Part shown: positions 11,290 through 24,002 of the stretch, piece after piece
Position numbering within the stretch: the first letter of the stretch is position 1
Layout: the number at the start of each line of letters is the position of its first letter
From: Benincasa hispida
Taxonomy: Eukaryota; Streptophyta; Magnoliopsida; Cucurbitales; Cucurbitaceae
Direction: 5' to 3'
NCBI RefSeq assembly: GCF_009727055.1
Contig: NC_052352.1
Location: forward strand, 26,665,322 to 26,729,321
Length of the DNA: 64,000 bases
Made by a program: the position numbers and the translations under genes
The notes under the pieces: model-generated
Seen by the model: only the letters and a program-made list of their open reading frames with translations
The model's database searches: none
What the model was told of the DNA's origin: nothing

Positions 11290-13160
11290 ATTTGCAATAA
11301 TCAATTGAAGAAATATCTAAAGTTATTTTATGTAACTTAAACATGTATGTGGTTGACACTATCGATACGACCCACTTTTTAATTGTTACAAAAGTTGTAA
11401 AGTGTACAAATGATTTTATTCTAATTATTTATGTGGAGACATATGAGTGGAGGTATCCTATATAAACAGTTTTGTATAAAATCAGACTGCGAAATGATTA
11501 ATCCTTCTTTATAACACTGTCGAATGAAAAGATTAACATTTTATAGGATAACCGTAGGTAACTCGACCTTAATCTTGAGCGAGTTATGAACTCTTGTCTA
11601 TGAGGGCAGTCCTTTGATCTGTATGGGTGAATGCGGCTAGATTTGCCGACTCAATAAGCCTACCATTTTGGGAATTTGTCTGAGTAGGGAGCTGGGAACT
11701 ACACAAGATGGAATTTTATCCTTCCCATCTCTAGGCTAAGTAGATGAATTACTCTCTTAAATACTGACTTCGGGTCTTAAACAATTGAGTCCCTCCCTCT
11801 CACTGGCTTGAAAGGATTTTGTTTATGGTAGAACCATAAACGGGTTGTTCATTAGAGGATTAGTGAGACTTAAGAAGTTAGATATAATTATAGGGGTTTA
11901 ACAATAATTTTGACCCAACTATAATTACGAGCGATTCGTGAAGTCGACTTACTGTTGATTGGTTATATCCATAGTGCAAAGAATGTAGTTGGGGGTCTTT
12001 AGTAGAGTGCCTGCAGTTAATGAATGATGATTAATTAGTTAAAGAGTTTAATTAATTAATCTCATATCATTGGAGCTTCTAATCGATAGGTCCATAAGAT
12101 CTCCTTGTTAGCTCACTAAGGGTACAATAAGAATCAATTTATTTTGGATTAATTTGAATTTTTTAAATTAAATAAGGGAATTAATTGAATAAGATGCAAT
12201 TATTATAATTTATATAGATACATTATAATATAAAAATTAATTTTGAATGAGATTAAAAATTATACTTTATTATATGAGAGAGATAAATATTTTAATAAGA
12301 TTTAATATTATTTATATGAATGAGATTCATATAAAACTATAAGTTAAAATTAATATGAATAAGATTCATATTAAAACTATAGGTTATTTGAAAGAATAAT
12401 GTATTTGAGTAAGATTCAAGTATAAATAATATGAATGAGATTCATATTATAATTATAGGTTAAATTTAACATGAATGAGATCCATATTAAAACTGTAGGT
12501 TAAGTTTAATGTGAATGAGATTTATATTAAAACTATAGTAAATGAGAGAAAATACATTTGAATATGATTCAAATATGATATTAATTAAATATATGATATC
12601 TAATTGATTAATATTAATTTACTAAATTAATTGATATTAGTTTAATTTAATTTAGTTAAATAAGATTTATTTAATATTAAATTAAATATCAAAGTTAACT
12701 CCCCTCTAGTTAGTAAGGGGAGTTAATGTGAGATTGAGGCGGGTTATCTCCCCTCTCACCTTTTTCTTCATATAATGATTTTGTGAGTTTGAAGAATGAA
12801 GATGAGTTTCACAATTTCCTATTTACAATATAATTTTTTTCTTCTCTCAAAAGGATTTTTACAGAAAATTCTTCTATAAAAATCGTTTTTCCCTTCTCTA
12901 AAATAGAGATCCCACCATCTCAATTCTTGTCGAATAATAGCAAGGAAGGTTTAGTCTGTTGGAATTCATGTATAGAAGTTTGAGGGAGATGTTCGTGGTG
13001 CGAAGTGTTCGTGACACTTTGAATGAAGTATTGAAGACGGTTTTCAAAGATTAGTCTTTTCTTTACCTTTAAAAATATGTTTATATGAATTCATGTTTAT
13101 CCTTATATTTTATATTTTTCTCTATTTTTAAGTTTTTCAAAACGAATTTCGAAATCAAAA
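11290..13160 (+). mobile_element. Long Copia-type LTR, plus-strand copy, 5' truncated
   Basis: It shares with the minus-strand copies at 6145-8398 and 8900-10645 the blocks AACATGTATGTGG, GTGTACAAATGATTT, TGTATGGGTGA, the ATTGGTTATATCCA zone, and CCTTATATTTTATATTTTTC near the end. The first 100 bp or so of the LTR (TGTTGG start) is missing. Runs of a degenerate unit like ATGAATGAGATTCATATTAAAACTATAGGTTA recur about six times between 12290 and 12540, an internal tandem array. Confidence 0.65.
12290..12545 (+). repeat. Degenerate tandem array inside the long LTR
   Basis: The phrases GAATGAGATTCATAT and AACTATAGGTTA recur every 40-60 bp. The same kind of array appears in the related LTRs at 29600-29770 and 32250-32400, so it is a family trait and not local noise. 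Confidence 0.6.
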
Positions 13161-14029
13161 TTCGATTCCTTCCGTTAAAACTTACCAATAAGTACTATTT
13201 ATTTATTGGTTTTCTTATGAGAAAATTTAGGATCACTAATGATTGCAATTATTAGAGTCTATGCATTAAAGTTTTGAAGCAACCCGTAACTAGTAAAATA
13301 ATGCGACATGTAGTTTCGAGAAATATTATATTATATGATATGATTAATAAACATTTGAACAATATTTTGACTAAATTATATAAAATACTCTTAAACTTTA
13401 AAGGTTCTTATTTAACCTCTTTAAATTTTGAAAAGTTTTATTTTGATTTTAAACCTTGAAATTCTTTCAACAAAAAAAAACTTTTAAACTTTTAAAATTG
13501 AATAAATAAATATATTTTTTTCATAACATAAACGATCAAAGTTAAAGTGACAATTAATGTATAAAAATAGAAAACATACAAATATATTATTTATAAATAC
13601 ATAAGAGACTGTAATGGTCTTTGTTACCATTTATATCGTCTAAATGATACCCTTAAAATCCATGGTTATATTAGTGTATGCTTAAGACCAAGAAACCCGA
13701 TGTTCAAATCTCTATGTCCCAATTTGTTATAAAAGAATGATACCATTGAGATTCATTTTTGTACATCACTTGACAAATCAATTTATGTGAACAATGTTGA
13801 AAATGATGTAACATATTAATTTTTACATATTAATCATTGTGTCAATTTCAATTTAATTTTAATGAAAAACTTTAATCAAAATAATTCTTGAAACAAAGTT
13901 CAAAAGCAAGAACAAAACTTTTCAAAATCTAACAGATTAATTTTTAAAAAACGATATAAATATGACAAAGAACTATTAGACACAAAATTAAAAAGTTCGT
14001 AGATTTATTGTTGTAAACGGCAAGACCTT
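13161..14029. other. AT-rich stretch, no gene seen
   Basis: No coding pattern, no clear repeat ends and no RNA gene. The ORF at 13274-13459 is lysine/leucine-rich chance coding in AT-rich DNA. Confidence 0.5.
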
Positions 14030-14157
14030 CAGACGACGAACAGGACAGCTGCAAACGGTCAGGAAACGACGATCGAGCAAAGAACGAAACCACAAGACAA
14101 AAGCTCATTATAGGCTCAGTTGTGGAGCTCGCTCTCTTTAAGATGTTTCGCGGCTCT
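14030..14157. repeat. Direct repeat, left copy, flanking an LTR
   Basis: It starts CAGACGACGAACAGG and ends GATGTTTCGCGGCTCT. About 90% identical by eye to 15532-15660. The LTR start TGTTGGG follows at once at 14158. Confidence 0.8.
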
Positions 14158-15515
14158 TGTTGGGTTTTATGTCCTAAAACTTGCAATTTATAAAAGTTAA
14201 ACTTATTCTATAATCAATAAACTTATTATTGATTCTATAAATTGCATACTCTAAATCCAATAAACTAAGATTCATGACTATTATATGAATACTTGAACTT
14301 TATGTTGAGACATAGAGATGGATCAAGTTCGAGTAAATAGCCAAAACGGTCTATAGTACATGATTAATATTGGGTATCTTATTCTGGTAACACTATTGGA
14401 TGCTCCCTACTCTGTAGTTGTTATAAGTTGTTGTAAAGATACTACAAATGAAGTGATCCAAATTCATTCATATACTGACATGAGGAGTGGGGGTGTCCTA
14501 TGCAATGAGTTTGCATAAGATCGGACCAAGAAATAAGTCACTCTTACTTTATAAATGTTATTTACTGTTTAAGATTGACTATTTCGCTTAGATGACCTAG
14601 GTAACTCGATCTTAGTCCTGAGTTAACTATGAACTCCTGTTTATTCGGGATTATCCTTAGATTTGCATAGGTGAAGGTTGGCTCAACAGTGCCCGCTCAA
14701 TAAGCCTCCAATTTCAGGGGTAAGACCAGGTAAATAGTTGGGGACATAGGGTGCAAGATGAAATTCACGCTTACCAGATTTAGGGATAGGAGAAAGGTTG
14801 TTCTCTTAAGTATTGAATCCAGGTCTTGAACAAGGGGCCCCATCCTCTCACTGGCTCGAGAGGGATCCGGTTTAGTGATTAGATCATAAACTAATTGTTC
14901 ATTAGAGGATCAGTTGGAACTTAAGGAATAAGACATAATATCAAGGGTAAAACAGCACATTGACCCAGTCGATATTATGAACAACCTGTGAAGGGTCGAC
15001 TTACTAGTTATGGTTAGATCATGTGGGCACAAATATATCTATAGTGAGGAGAGTGCAACTATCGAGCTATAGTGGTGTGACTTGCTAGTTAACGAATATT
15101 GATTAATTTGGTCTAAAGAGTTTTAGCCAATTAATCTTAATCGTTGGAGCTCATGATATGTAGGTCCATAAGGTCTCTTTACTAGCTCATAAAACATGAA
15201 CACCTTGAATTATTAAATTGAGTGAATTTGGAACGATATCAATTTGAAATGTTCAAATTGAAATTAAGGTTTGAATTTGGATAAGTTCAAATTCAAATTA
15301 GGGTTTGTACAATTATATTTGATATAATTATTTAACGTTTAATTTATTGAAATTAAACGAAATTGGAGAGTTTATAATATTTAAATATTAATTACATGAA
15401 TATGATTCGTGTTTAACATTAGGTGTGTGATTAATTTAATATTTGATATTAAATTAAATTAATTAATTGAATATGTTAAATTAATTAAAAATGATTGAAT
15501 TAATCCATAAACAGG
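14158..15515 (+). mobile_element. Copia-type LTR of a related subfamily
   Basis: It starts TGTTGGGTTTTATGTCC at 14158. Blocks shared with the other long LTRs include CCAATAAACTAAGATTCATG, TATTGGGTATCTTATTCTGG, GAGACATGAGGAGTGGGGG-like text and GATTAATTTGGTC. No primer-binding site follows, and the 3' end near 15515 is approximate. It is bracketed by the 128-bp direct repeats at 14030 and 15532. Confidence 0.65.
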
Positions 15516-15531
15516 GCAACAAACAAACCCT

Positions 15532-15660
15532 CAGACGACGAACAAGACAGCTGCAAACGGTCAGAAAATGGCGGTCGGACAAAGAACGGAACCTGCAGGA
15601 CAAAAGCTCGTTATAGGCTAAGTCGCGGAGCTCGCTCTCTTTAAGATGTTTCGCGACTCT
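15532..15660. repeat. Direct repeat, right copy, flanking an LTR
   Basis: It starts CAGACGACGAACAAG and ends GATGTTTCGCGACTCT. Unlike the left copy it continues into a longer repeat-like region up to about 16135. Confidence 0.8.
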
Positions 15661-16135
15661 GTCCAAGTGTGCAAGCAAGTCAGGAATACTGCCACGTCGT
15701 CCCTAGGATAAAACAGTCCAAAAAAGAAAATCCGATCGAAAATGTACTATTATCGACCGAAACACACACCCTTCTGACAATGCTCGGAAAACGAAAGTGA
15801 GGAAAGAAAATAAGCAAAGGAGAGCGATGGGAATGGAAAGGAAGTGTAAGAAAAAAATTGTGAACTGTCGCGAGACAGAAGCGCGGTCAGCCTCTGAACG
15901 TGCACGCGAAAGGCGATGCGCGTGTGGGACGTCCATCGAACCCACATTGGTCTATCTCCTCCCTCCCTCCAAAACATGGGTACCTCAGGGCCCAAATCCA
16001 TAGTTCAAGGTTGGAGTACAAAATGGACACTTCCTTTTTAAAATTTTCTAATGTGAAATTTTCCAATGGAAGATTGGTTCCTTTTGATTTTTTTTTCTTT
16101 GAAAAAAATAAATTTTCTCCCAACATTTATTATTG
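15661..16135 (-). mobile_element. Unclassified repeat, probably a retroelement flank
   Basis: GC content is higher than in the surroundings and several overlapping ORFs are open on both strands, which is typical of a decayed repeat and not of one gene. No family motif is recognised. The overlapping ORFs between 15703 and 16136 were judged non-genic. Confidence 0.35.
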
Positions 16136-16139
16136 AGAC

Positions 16140-17326
16140 AAGTAAACTTATAGTTTATGTTTAACCTTTAATATATGAAATGAAGACAAAACAGAATTAC
16201 ACCAATCAAATTAAATCTCGACCATTGCAAAGGGCAACATTATCCTTTCCCCTTAGTCACATTCCTACAAGCAACTCAACATTATTTTTCCCAACTTCAT
16301 TTTTAAGTTTCATTTAGTGATTCTTTCATAGTCATGACTTTCATGACACTTTTTCTCTAGTTTCTTCTCTTTTCTCTATTATTGTGGCAGATGAGATTCC
16401 ATAATGAAAATGATACATATATATATATATATATAATTTTGGTTCATATACTCTAAATTTTGTTCAATTTTAGTTTTTGTACTTTAAAAATTTTGAAATT
16501 TTACCTTCTGCTAGTTTATTATTGATTTTTTTCAAAAAAAATTATTATCTATTATCATTTTCACTATAGATTTTGAAAACATATTTACATATTAAATTTT
16601 CTTGCATAAAATTATTATTTAGCCAATTAATTTTGAGGACCTAAATTTAAGATTTATTAAAAGTAAAATGACTAAAATCGAATATTTAAAAGCATATGAA
16701 TTAAAATTGAACCAATCTCAAAGTATATAGACAAAAATAAGATTTTAATCTTTCTCTATATATAATTTCATAATATATATATATATATATATTATTATTA
16801 TTATTATTCACGAGGAATCATGTTTGGAAATTGGCTTTTGGGATGGATGTTTACTTTGATATGCTTTTAAAAAAATTATTCACATGCTCCCTCTCTTTCC
16901 TCTCATGATTACTCTGAAATAAAACCCTTTTATTTTTCTCTTCCCAAAAATGGAAAATGTTACAAAGATATTGAAACTCGTGAACAATCTTTAAATTTGC
17001 TTCCACAGAACCGTAGAGGAGAGCAAAGAAGAAAGAAATATGACAATTAATTGTCCTCTCTTAATTTCATTTACATTTAAAAATGTTGGGTAAAACTCAA
17101 TTTATATCCATAAATTTGGATTGTGCAACTTTAAAACATCAAACTAACAATTATAACAATTAAAATTTGGAGCAAATCTTCTTAAATATATGGATTAATG
17201 TAATATTGAGATTAAGGAGTTAAATGGATATATAATAACTATTTTTTCTTCTTATTTTCTCGAACTATTTAGGGAGAATATGTCATCGTTTTTTTAGCTA
17301 CTTTAATAGGATTTTGAGAGAAGAAT
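16140..17326. other. AT-rich intergenic DNA with one foldback
   Basis: No gene. It contains (TA)n runs at 16413-16434 and 16770-16790. A foldback of about 300 bp occupies 16438-16745: TATACTCTAAATTTTG near the left end is the imperfect reverse complement of the AAAGTATATAGAC zone near the right end. Confidence 0.5.
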
Positions 17327-17611
17327 AAATTTTGGTTAAATTGTAAATTTGATCCCTCCCTATAGTTTGGATATATAAAATTAGAATTCAATTTCTATTA
17401 CTTTAAAAATTAGAATATAGTCTCTATGATTTGATCAATACTTAAAATATAGTCCTAATGGTTTGGTAAAATTCTCTAAAATAGACCTTATCATATGGAC
17501 TATTTGTGAAGTTTTTACCAAATCATAGAGAATAATACTTATAAATCCATAAAAATTAAATTTTAATTACCTTCAAATTATGGAAACTAAATTTACAATC
17601 TATCCAAATTT
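17327..17611. mobile_element. MITE-like foldback element, 285 bp
   Basis: The left end AAATTTTGGTTAAATTGTAA (17327-17350) and the right end at 17589-17611 are imperfect inverted repeats of about 23 bp. The interior is also partly palindromic (CAAATCATAGAG against CTCTATGATTTG). There is no coding capacity. This matches a small non-autonomous DNA transposon; target-site duplication is not certain. Confidence 0.55.
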
Positions 17612-17920
17612 ATTACATATTTCTAATTGATTTTAATGGATTCAAGATTTAAAATTGATTCACATGTGAAAATGTAGGGATTAGATTAATACAACTACTA
17701 ATTTAAGGTTTTAATTGGCACATGTACTTTAAAGAGGGGTTTGATCATGATTTCATTTAGTTAATTATACTCACTTATTTTTTTAGTCTAATTAACTTTT
17801 CACCATTCTTAAAAACACATTTGACATCTTAACCAAATTTAGAAAATGAAAAAAATAAATAAATTAAAAACTTCTTTACTATCTGATTTAATTTTTTTAT
17901 TTAAAGAATTATATGTATAC

Positions 17921-18436
17921 TGCTAAGGATTGTCCAAGGTAAGATCAAAGGGTACCGAAAAATGACATAGGGGACTGCACGTCCCAAAAAGAAAATGTTA
18001 GTGTTTCGGGGTTTGGGCCGACCAGCCGAACCATGAATATATACCAATCAGAAAATAAATTATCTAAGATTGAACAACGCCCTGCAACCTCAAGTACCAG
18101 AAACGTCCTTGACACTTCTGCCGTCATACGTAGCCATGATTATGTGTGAGAAGACTGACCTATAAATAACCTCATTCAACCACCTCAAAAGGAGAGAAAG
18201 TAATATCCAACGGAGAAATCCGACCTTACTTCTTTTTATGCTTCGTTCAATGATCTACTCCTAATACTGACTTGAGCATCATAATGTAGTAGGCTTTGCA
18301 CCACATCGGTGCGAGGATTTTTTACATAGGTCAGCTTGAACAAGATCGAGACCAGATCAGAGGGAAGTGGACTAGAGGTCAAGATCACCGGACAGTCGCA
18401 GCGTAACCCAACGTAAACGAGATCCAAGTACCAATA
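17921..18436 (+). mobile_element. Decayed solo LTR
   Basis: A GC-richer island in AT-rich DNA. It has TATAAATA at 18162-18169, a purine-rich start region, and the phrase ACTGACTTGAGCATCAT followed by CACCACATCGGTGCGAGG, which is typical of U3/R/U5 of plant LTR elements (from memory). TATAC stands on both sides (about 17916-17920 and 18437-18441), a possible 5-bp duplication. No coding sequence is linked. Confidence 0.5.
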
Positions 18437-18444
18437 TATACCAT

Positions 18445-21400
18445 ATTATTAAATAAAGATAGATTCTAATTTCAAAATTAATATTTTATGAAGATGGTTA
18501 GGACTTTACCCTTTTTTGATATGAGATCTTTAACAGTAATAAGGATATACAATTTTACCAGAGAACACGACAAATTTGAAGTTTGAAGATTGATTTATAT
18601 TTCCTTTTACCTCTTTGTTTGGTCAAGGTATTTTAGACGGCCACCAAATAGCCACTTGATAACATTTTACTCGTTGGCATCTATATTATTGGGGAGGAGT
18701 TCAAGTTTGAAAATTACTTGGATTCCCCTTTTGGTTGTCTGGTCAAAACTTAGAAGGGTATATAATCTCCCTTATTCATTGTTGCCTTTTCAATTCAAAG
18801 TAACTTAATCCTATTAAAAAATAATATTGACAGTTTAAAGTGTTTTTAGTTAACTAAAAAAATTGGTACAAATTTGATGATTTGTATCTCAAGCTCAAAT
18901 TAATACTTTGAGGTCACATAACTTTTTCCTTTTCATATGCTTTTGAGATGAAATAATATTAAGTAAAAAGAAAAAGTACTAAACATAGAAAAATTAGTGA
19001 GAAAAATTATTGGAGAAAGCCGCCATAATACGTGTGGTTGATAGTTTGGCGGATAATTTTACACTACTCAACATACAAAAGAGAAATAATAAAATGTATT
19101 TTGAATCTATATATTATAGTAATAATCATTAACTAGTAATTCGAATTTGTATTTAAGAGTGATATATGTGGCCTCATTTTATAACTTTTTACAATAATAT
19201 AGAATATTAAATAGAAAGCTACTACCATAGAAGTGTCATCATCAATGAAGCGAGTCTTCAAAAATACAAGTCTAAAAAATTATCCCTAATCCCAAAATTT
19301 TAAGCCAATGGAAAAATTACAAGGTTGCAAGCTTAAAATACTTTACCAATTCTTTGATGCTTTTCAACATTCTTCTACTTTCTTTACTCTTTTTTTTTTT
19401 TAAAAAAAAAAATTTTGGGTACAAATACTGAAAAGTGAACAATGAAAAAGAAAAAATCTTAGTTGTTCTATAATTGCTCCTTATATAAACAAATGGGGAG
19501 TGAATGAACCAAATTTTAACACGGCTTCAATATGAATATAAATATATTTGATTTTCTATAAATTGAGTGCAATTTTTAAAAAAGAAAAGAAAGTTAAGAG
19601 AGGTGTGAAATTGCTCCCTGTTTTTAGAATAATAATATGGTTCTTTTGTATTCGATAATATGTTGCTATTAAAAAATTAAAAAAGAATATATATATATAT
19701 ATAAGGCGATTGGTGAAATTGATTATTTTTATTATTATTATTTTAGTTCATGGTCGAGGAATTTGAACTCCCAAGTCCTAATTCTATATACATTAAATTA
19801 GCTTTTTTAAAAAAAAAAAAAAATACAATGGACCGTTTTTCTTAAATATTCAGAGGGAAAATATTAATCAAGCATTTAAAGTACTTGCATTATGATAAAT
19901 TACTTTTGAGAAATGAGATCATTTTTAATTACAAATAGATTTTTTATTTTTGTATTTTTTCAAAGAAAAAAAAAATACTAAACTCTACTTAAGGATTTAT
20001 TGTCTTATGTGTTTTAGAATACTAAAAATATTCTTTTTTAAACTTGACTTAATGCATATATTTCAACAACAAAGTTTAAAAAAAAAAAAAAAGAAAAAAA
20101 AATCAAATACTCAACTCTACAGGTTGAGGCTGCCATACTATATTTTTTTTTTTAATGGTCACACTAACCAAACATTATAATGAATTTTAAAAATATTTCG
20201 AATATTATTTTATAAATATGGTTCCAAAAATTGCAAGATTATATATAATAAACTCATTAACCAATTTTTTTTTTTTTAAAAAAATCTAATTGTTTTCTAA
20301 ACTATCTTAGAGGTATACTTCCAATTATATGTCTACTAAAATACGTGATGTATGATAAAGTCTAGAGACTAATTAAATTCAAAATTAGATGTTTAAAGAT
20401 TTATTAAACATTTTTAACGTCAATTTGATTTTTTTATTTTTGTGGTTCTATAGATTTCTTTACTTTATTGCCTACATTTTAGGAACGTTTTCAAAATCCA
20501 AGTCAAAATTTTAAAACTAAACCTTTAAGGTCCCATCTAAATTTCTTGTTTTGTTACCTAGATTTTTTTTTTCCAATAATTTAAAAATCAAACTAAGGTT
20601 TTTAATTTTTTTAATTAAAAAGGATGAAAATCATCATAAGAGATTGAGAAAAAACATACTTAATTTTGAAAACTCAAAAATTAAGATCAAATAGTTACTA
20701 AACATGACTCAAATGATTATCAAACAAGATCTCACATATTATTACATGTAACTAATGAATTTTAAATTTTAACCTTATTTTTTTGGTTTAAATTTAGTTT
20801 TTTAAAAAAAAACAAAAAAAAAAAAAACAATCAGCTATATATATATATATATAAAAGAATCCACACTAATAAAAGCAATGGTTCTAAAACAAATCGAAGG
20901 CACAAATAGAAAGGCATCCATTTTAATTTTTATTTTTAACACACGGGCATCTCTTCTCTCTGCCCTTCTTTTATTTTGCCCTCTCCTTTTGCTTTGCTTT
21001 TCTACACTCCTTTGCTTATTGCTATCACATGTTAAGAGGGTATGAGTGAAATCTCAAACTGGTAATATATCAATTTTAAATAAAATAAATAAATAATTAA
21101 GTGGTCCCCTTGAAATACCCTATATTAAGAAAAATAAATCATATGGACCATTTTTTAGACCTAGGTGTTGCTCTTACAACCATTCAATAACACATTTTTT
21201 ATGTGACAATAATTATTCTTTTGTATTTTTTGTTAGGTCAGTTTAATCTTTGAACTTTAAGATACAATAATTTAATCTTTTTAATTACACTTTAAAATTT
21301 ATAACAATATGTATCATGAAAAATCTCATCACATCAAATTAGGTATCAATTTGTATTATGTAATAAGTTTGGTTGAAGTGAATTTTTAAGATAAGTGAAA

Positions 21401-21534
21401 AAATAAATATATATTCTTTTAACACTTAAAAAATCACTCCAAACAAACTTGGTAGCTTAAAGTGCTTTTAGTCAATGTATACCAAAATATAGAGACCAAA
21501 TTATTACAAAATTAAGATTGAAGTTATTTAATTG
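18445..21534. other. AT-rich intergenic DNA, no gene seen
   Basis: Many poly-A and poly-T runs and (TA)n tracts (19690-19702, 20834-20855). The ORFs here are short and compositionally biased. Nothing else is supported. Confidence 0.55.
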
Positions 21535-21646
21535 TTTTTTTTTTTAATGTATTATAATTAAAGTGTGAAGTGGGGGAATTGAACCTTAGATCTCGAGGTT
21601 GATAGTATAAGTATTATGTCAATTGAGCTACGCTCTTAGCAATTAC
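21535..21646 (-). mobile_element. tRNA-derived SINE with target-site duplication
   Basis: Read on the - strand it has an A-box-like TAGCTCAATTGACATAAT (21613-21630), a B box GGTTCAATTCC (21575-21585) and a 3' poly-A tail (the T run from 21535). TTAATTG occurs on both sides, at 21528-21534 and 21647-21653, a 7-bp target-site duplication. This is the structure of a plant SINE copied from a Pol III transcript. Confidence 0.75.
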
Positions 21647-21653
21647 TTAATTG

Positions 21654-22843
21654 TTACTTTCACAAATGGTCAGAGATTATAAATACTTTTAACTTAATTA
21701 TTTTTTAAAAAAAAATATATAAGAATCAAATAGAATAAGTCAAACTATAAAGAGAAAATTAAATGATGAATTTGTGCTAGCGTGTTTAACGGAAAGAAGA
21801 AACATGGAGGATTGAGATGAACAATAATATTGAGAATTGAATCTATATTGTTACGTTTTTGTTGTTAAAATTTATTTTAGAATTCGAATAAAATGAGGAT
21901 ATTGTTTATTATTGATTGGAATGAGAATCCAATTAAAATTATGGTGAAAGTTACAAGGAAAAAGAAAAGTGGAGGTCGAGAGAGAAATAGTGAACAAGGG
22001 GTGGTAAGAAGGAACAAAAATAAGAGTGGTATTTAATATTATTCCAAAAATAATGAACTAAAAAGTGCAATTTTCCATTTCAGTGATGGGTCACCAAATT
22101 ATAAATCATTATCTACTTTTAAAATTGAGAAATTTTAATTTTAATTCTAAACTTTCAATTTGCTTCAAATTTGAATCATTGTTACAATCTTAATTGTAAA
22201 CTTCTAATAAAAATATTACATTTTTAATCCTTTAGTAAATCATTGTTTCAAATACTGATAAATTTTTTAATCTTTCTTTTATTCAATGAATTATTAAAGA
22301 TATATGTATAAAATTTGATACAATTTTTTTTTAGAAAAAAACATTACTTTTTTTTTTTTGAAAATTTTGAATTATTTGATAAAATTATTCGATAGTTAAT
22401 TTATGCATCGTGTCAAGTTTACTTTTGTACAAAATTTTATTTTATTTTTTTTATTAAAATAAGTGAGTTTATGAAAATCTTTACACTGTATTTGGTCAAA
22501 ATTAATGAGCTAATTAGTGAAAATTGAATAGAGAGGAAAAATATTGTAACACTTATTTAAGTTTGGATCAACTTGATGAAATTAAAAGTTTAAAATTCAA
22601 ATTGATATAACACAACCATAGTTAAAATTATTTTTTTCCTTTAAAATAAAAGAATCTTTTGATTTTTTTTTTCTTTTTTGAAAAAGAAAAGATGAAGTCC
22701 AAAGTAGGTAAGTTCAAAGAGGATGACATGATTTTTTTTTCTTTTTATGTGAAATGGAATAAGATGATGAACTATGTATTGTTGTTATTATTGTTTAGTT
22801 CAACAATAGTAAGAATGGAGATCAAATTTTTAACTATATAGAA
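21654..22843. other. AT-rich intergenic DNA, no gene seen
   Basis: Low complexity and long T runs. No coding sequence, RNA gene or clear element end. Confidence 0.5.
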
Positions 22844-23028
22844 AAAAGATATATGTCGATTTCGCTTAGTTAAACTTATTTTCACATATATATTATGGAT
22901 TATTTAAAGTGTTCTATAATAGTTCTCAAATTATANAAAAGATATATGTCGATTTCGCTTAGTTAAACTTATTTTCACATATATATTATGGATTATTTAA
23001 AGTGTTCTATAATAGTTCTCAAATTATA
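22844..23028. repeat. 92-bp exact duplication around a single N
   Basis: 22844-22935 and 22937-23028 appear identical and are separated by one N at 22936. A perfect repeat interrupted by an undetermined base in a draft sequence is most simply two contig ends that overlap but were not merged. Confidence 0.85.
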
Positions 23029-23213
23029 GGGCATCTTTACTATACTCACATCTTGTTGTTGGTAGACCAATTCATTTTTTAAAAGATTGTTTTACATTTC
23101 TTGGCTAATTTTTTTTTTCCTTTTTGGCTATTTATGTTCTTTCAGTTTCCTGACAAATATTTAATTTATTTATTTTCAAACAGAGTAACTTAATTTAAGA
23201 AGCATAAACACAG

Positions 23214-24002
23214 ATATGGATACAGGATATGGATACGATACGATAAGATGATACGTCAATTTCTAAAAAATTAAAATACAAATGTTATATATATGATATC
23301 GCCCAATTATTGTAACTATGAATGTCCAATTAATTGTTATAATACTTTCTTTTTAAGTTAGATTAAAATAGATTGAAGAAAAGAGTGAAAACTTGAAAAA
23401 AAAAATCCAGTAACATCTAGTGGTGGTTGCTCCAACTAGAGCAGATGACAAAAAAGTTGAAGATTAAGATTGAAGGATGGAGTTGAAGATGAAGAAGTGT
23501 GAATCATGATTTAGATAGTGAGAGAGAATGGAAAATGAATATTTAATTATGTTTTGGGTTTTTCTTTTAACTTTTTACGTTTTTATCATTTTTAATCTCT
23601 GTTTTTATTGCTCGATTTAAATGGATTTTTATGTTCTGGAGTGATTTTAAAAGGGTTAAAATCACTTTTATCATTTTTAAAATCACCGTGAGACATGTTT
23701 AGTCTTTCAAAACTAATTTTGATGATATGAAAATTGCATTTAAAAGTATAAAATTGAAAACTGAATTAATTTTGAGAAATTAAAAGTGTGTTTCCGAGTG
23801 ATTTTAAAAATGACTAAAATGATTTTGACGATTTTAAAATCACTCTCAAACATACACTTAAATTAAATGGGTTGTAGGTTGGGCTTTTTGAGTACTTGTA
23901 TATTCCTTTCACCTACCTGGAATCAAAACGTGTATCTAAAATTTCAAAAATTATATACTTTAAATCACGTACCAACCACGTATCTTGACGTATCCATATC
24001 TA
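23214..24002. mobile_element. Long inverted-repeat element with a nested small foldback
   Basis: GATATGGATAC at the left end (23214-23270 region) is mirrored by GTATCCATATC near 23990-24002. The arms also share TGATACGTCAA against TTGACGTATC. Inside it, 23632-23862 is a second foldback: GTGATTTTAAAA / TTTTAAAATCAC arms around a spacer. No coding sequence. The outer unit resembles a non-autonomous DNA transposon and the inner one a common MITE type. Confidence 0.5.

Noticed and set aside
15703..16136. Several overlapping ORFs on both strands
   Set aside because: Five ORFs over the same 400 bases in different frames, none with a recognisable domain, in a repeat-like region.
18236..18427. 63-residue - strand ORF
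   Set aside because: Lies in a decayed LTR and has no domain.
21575..21630. tRNA gene on the - strand
   Set aside because: A and B boxes are present but there is no acceptor stem or anticodon arm. Poly-A tail and target-site duplication make it a SINE.
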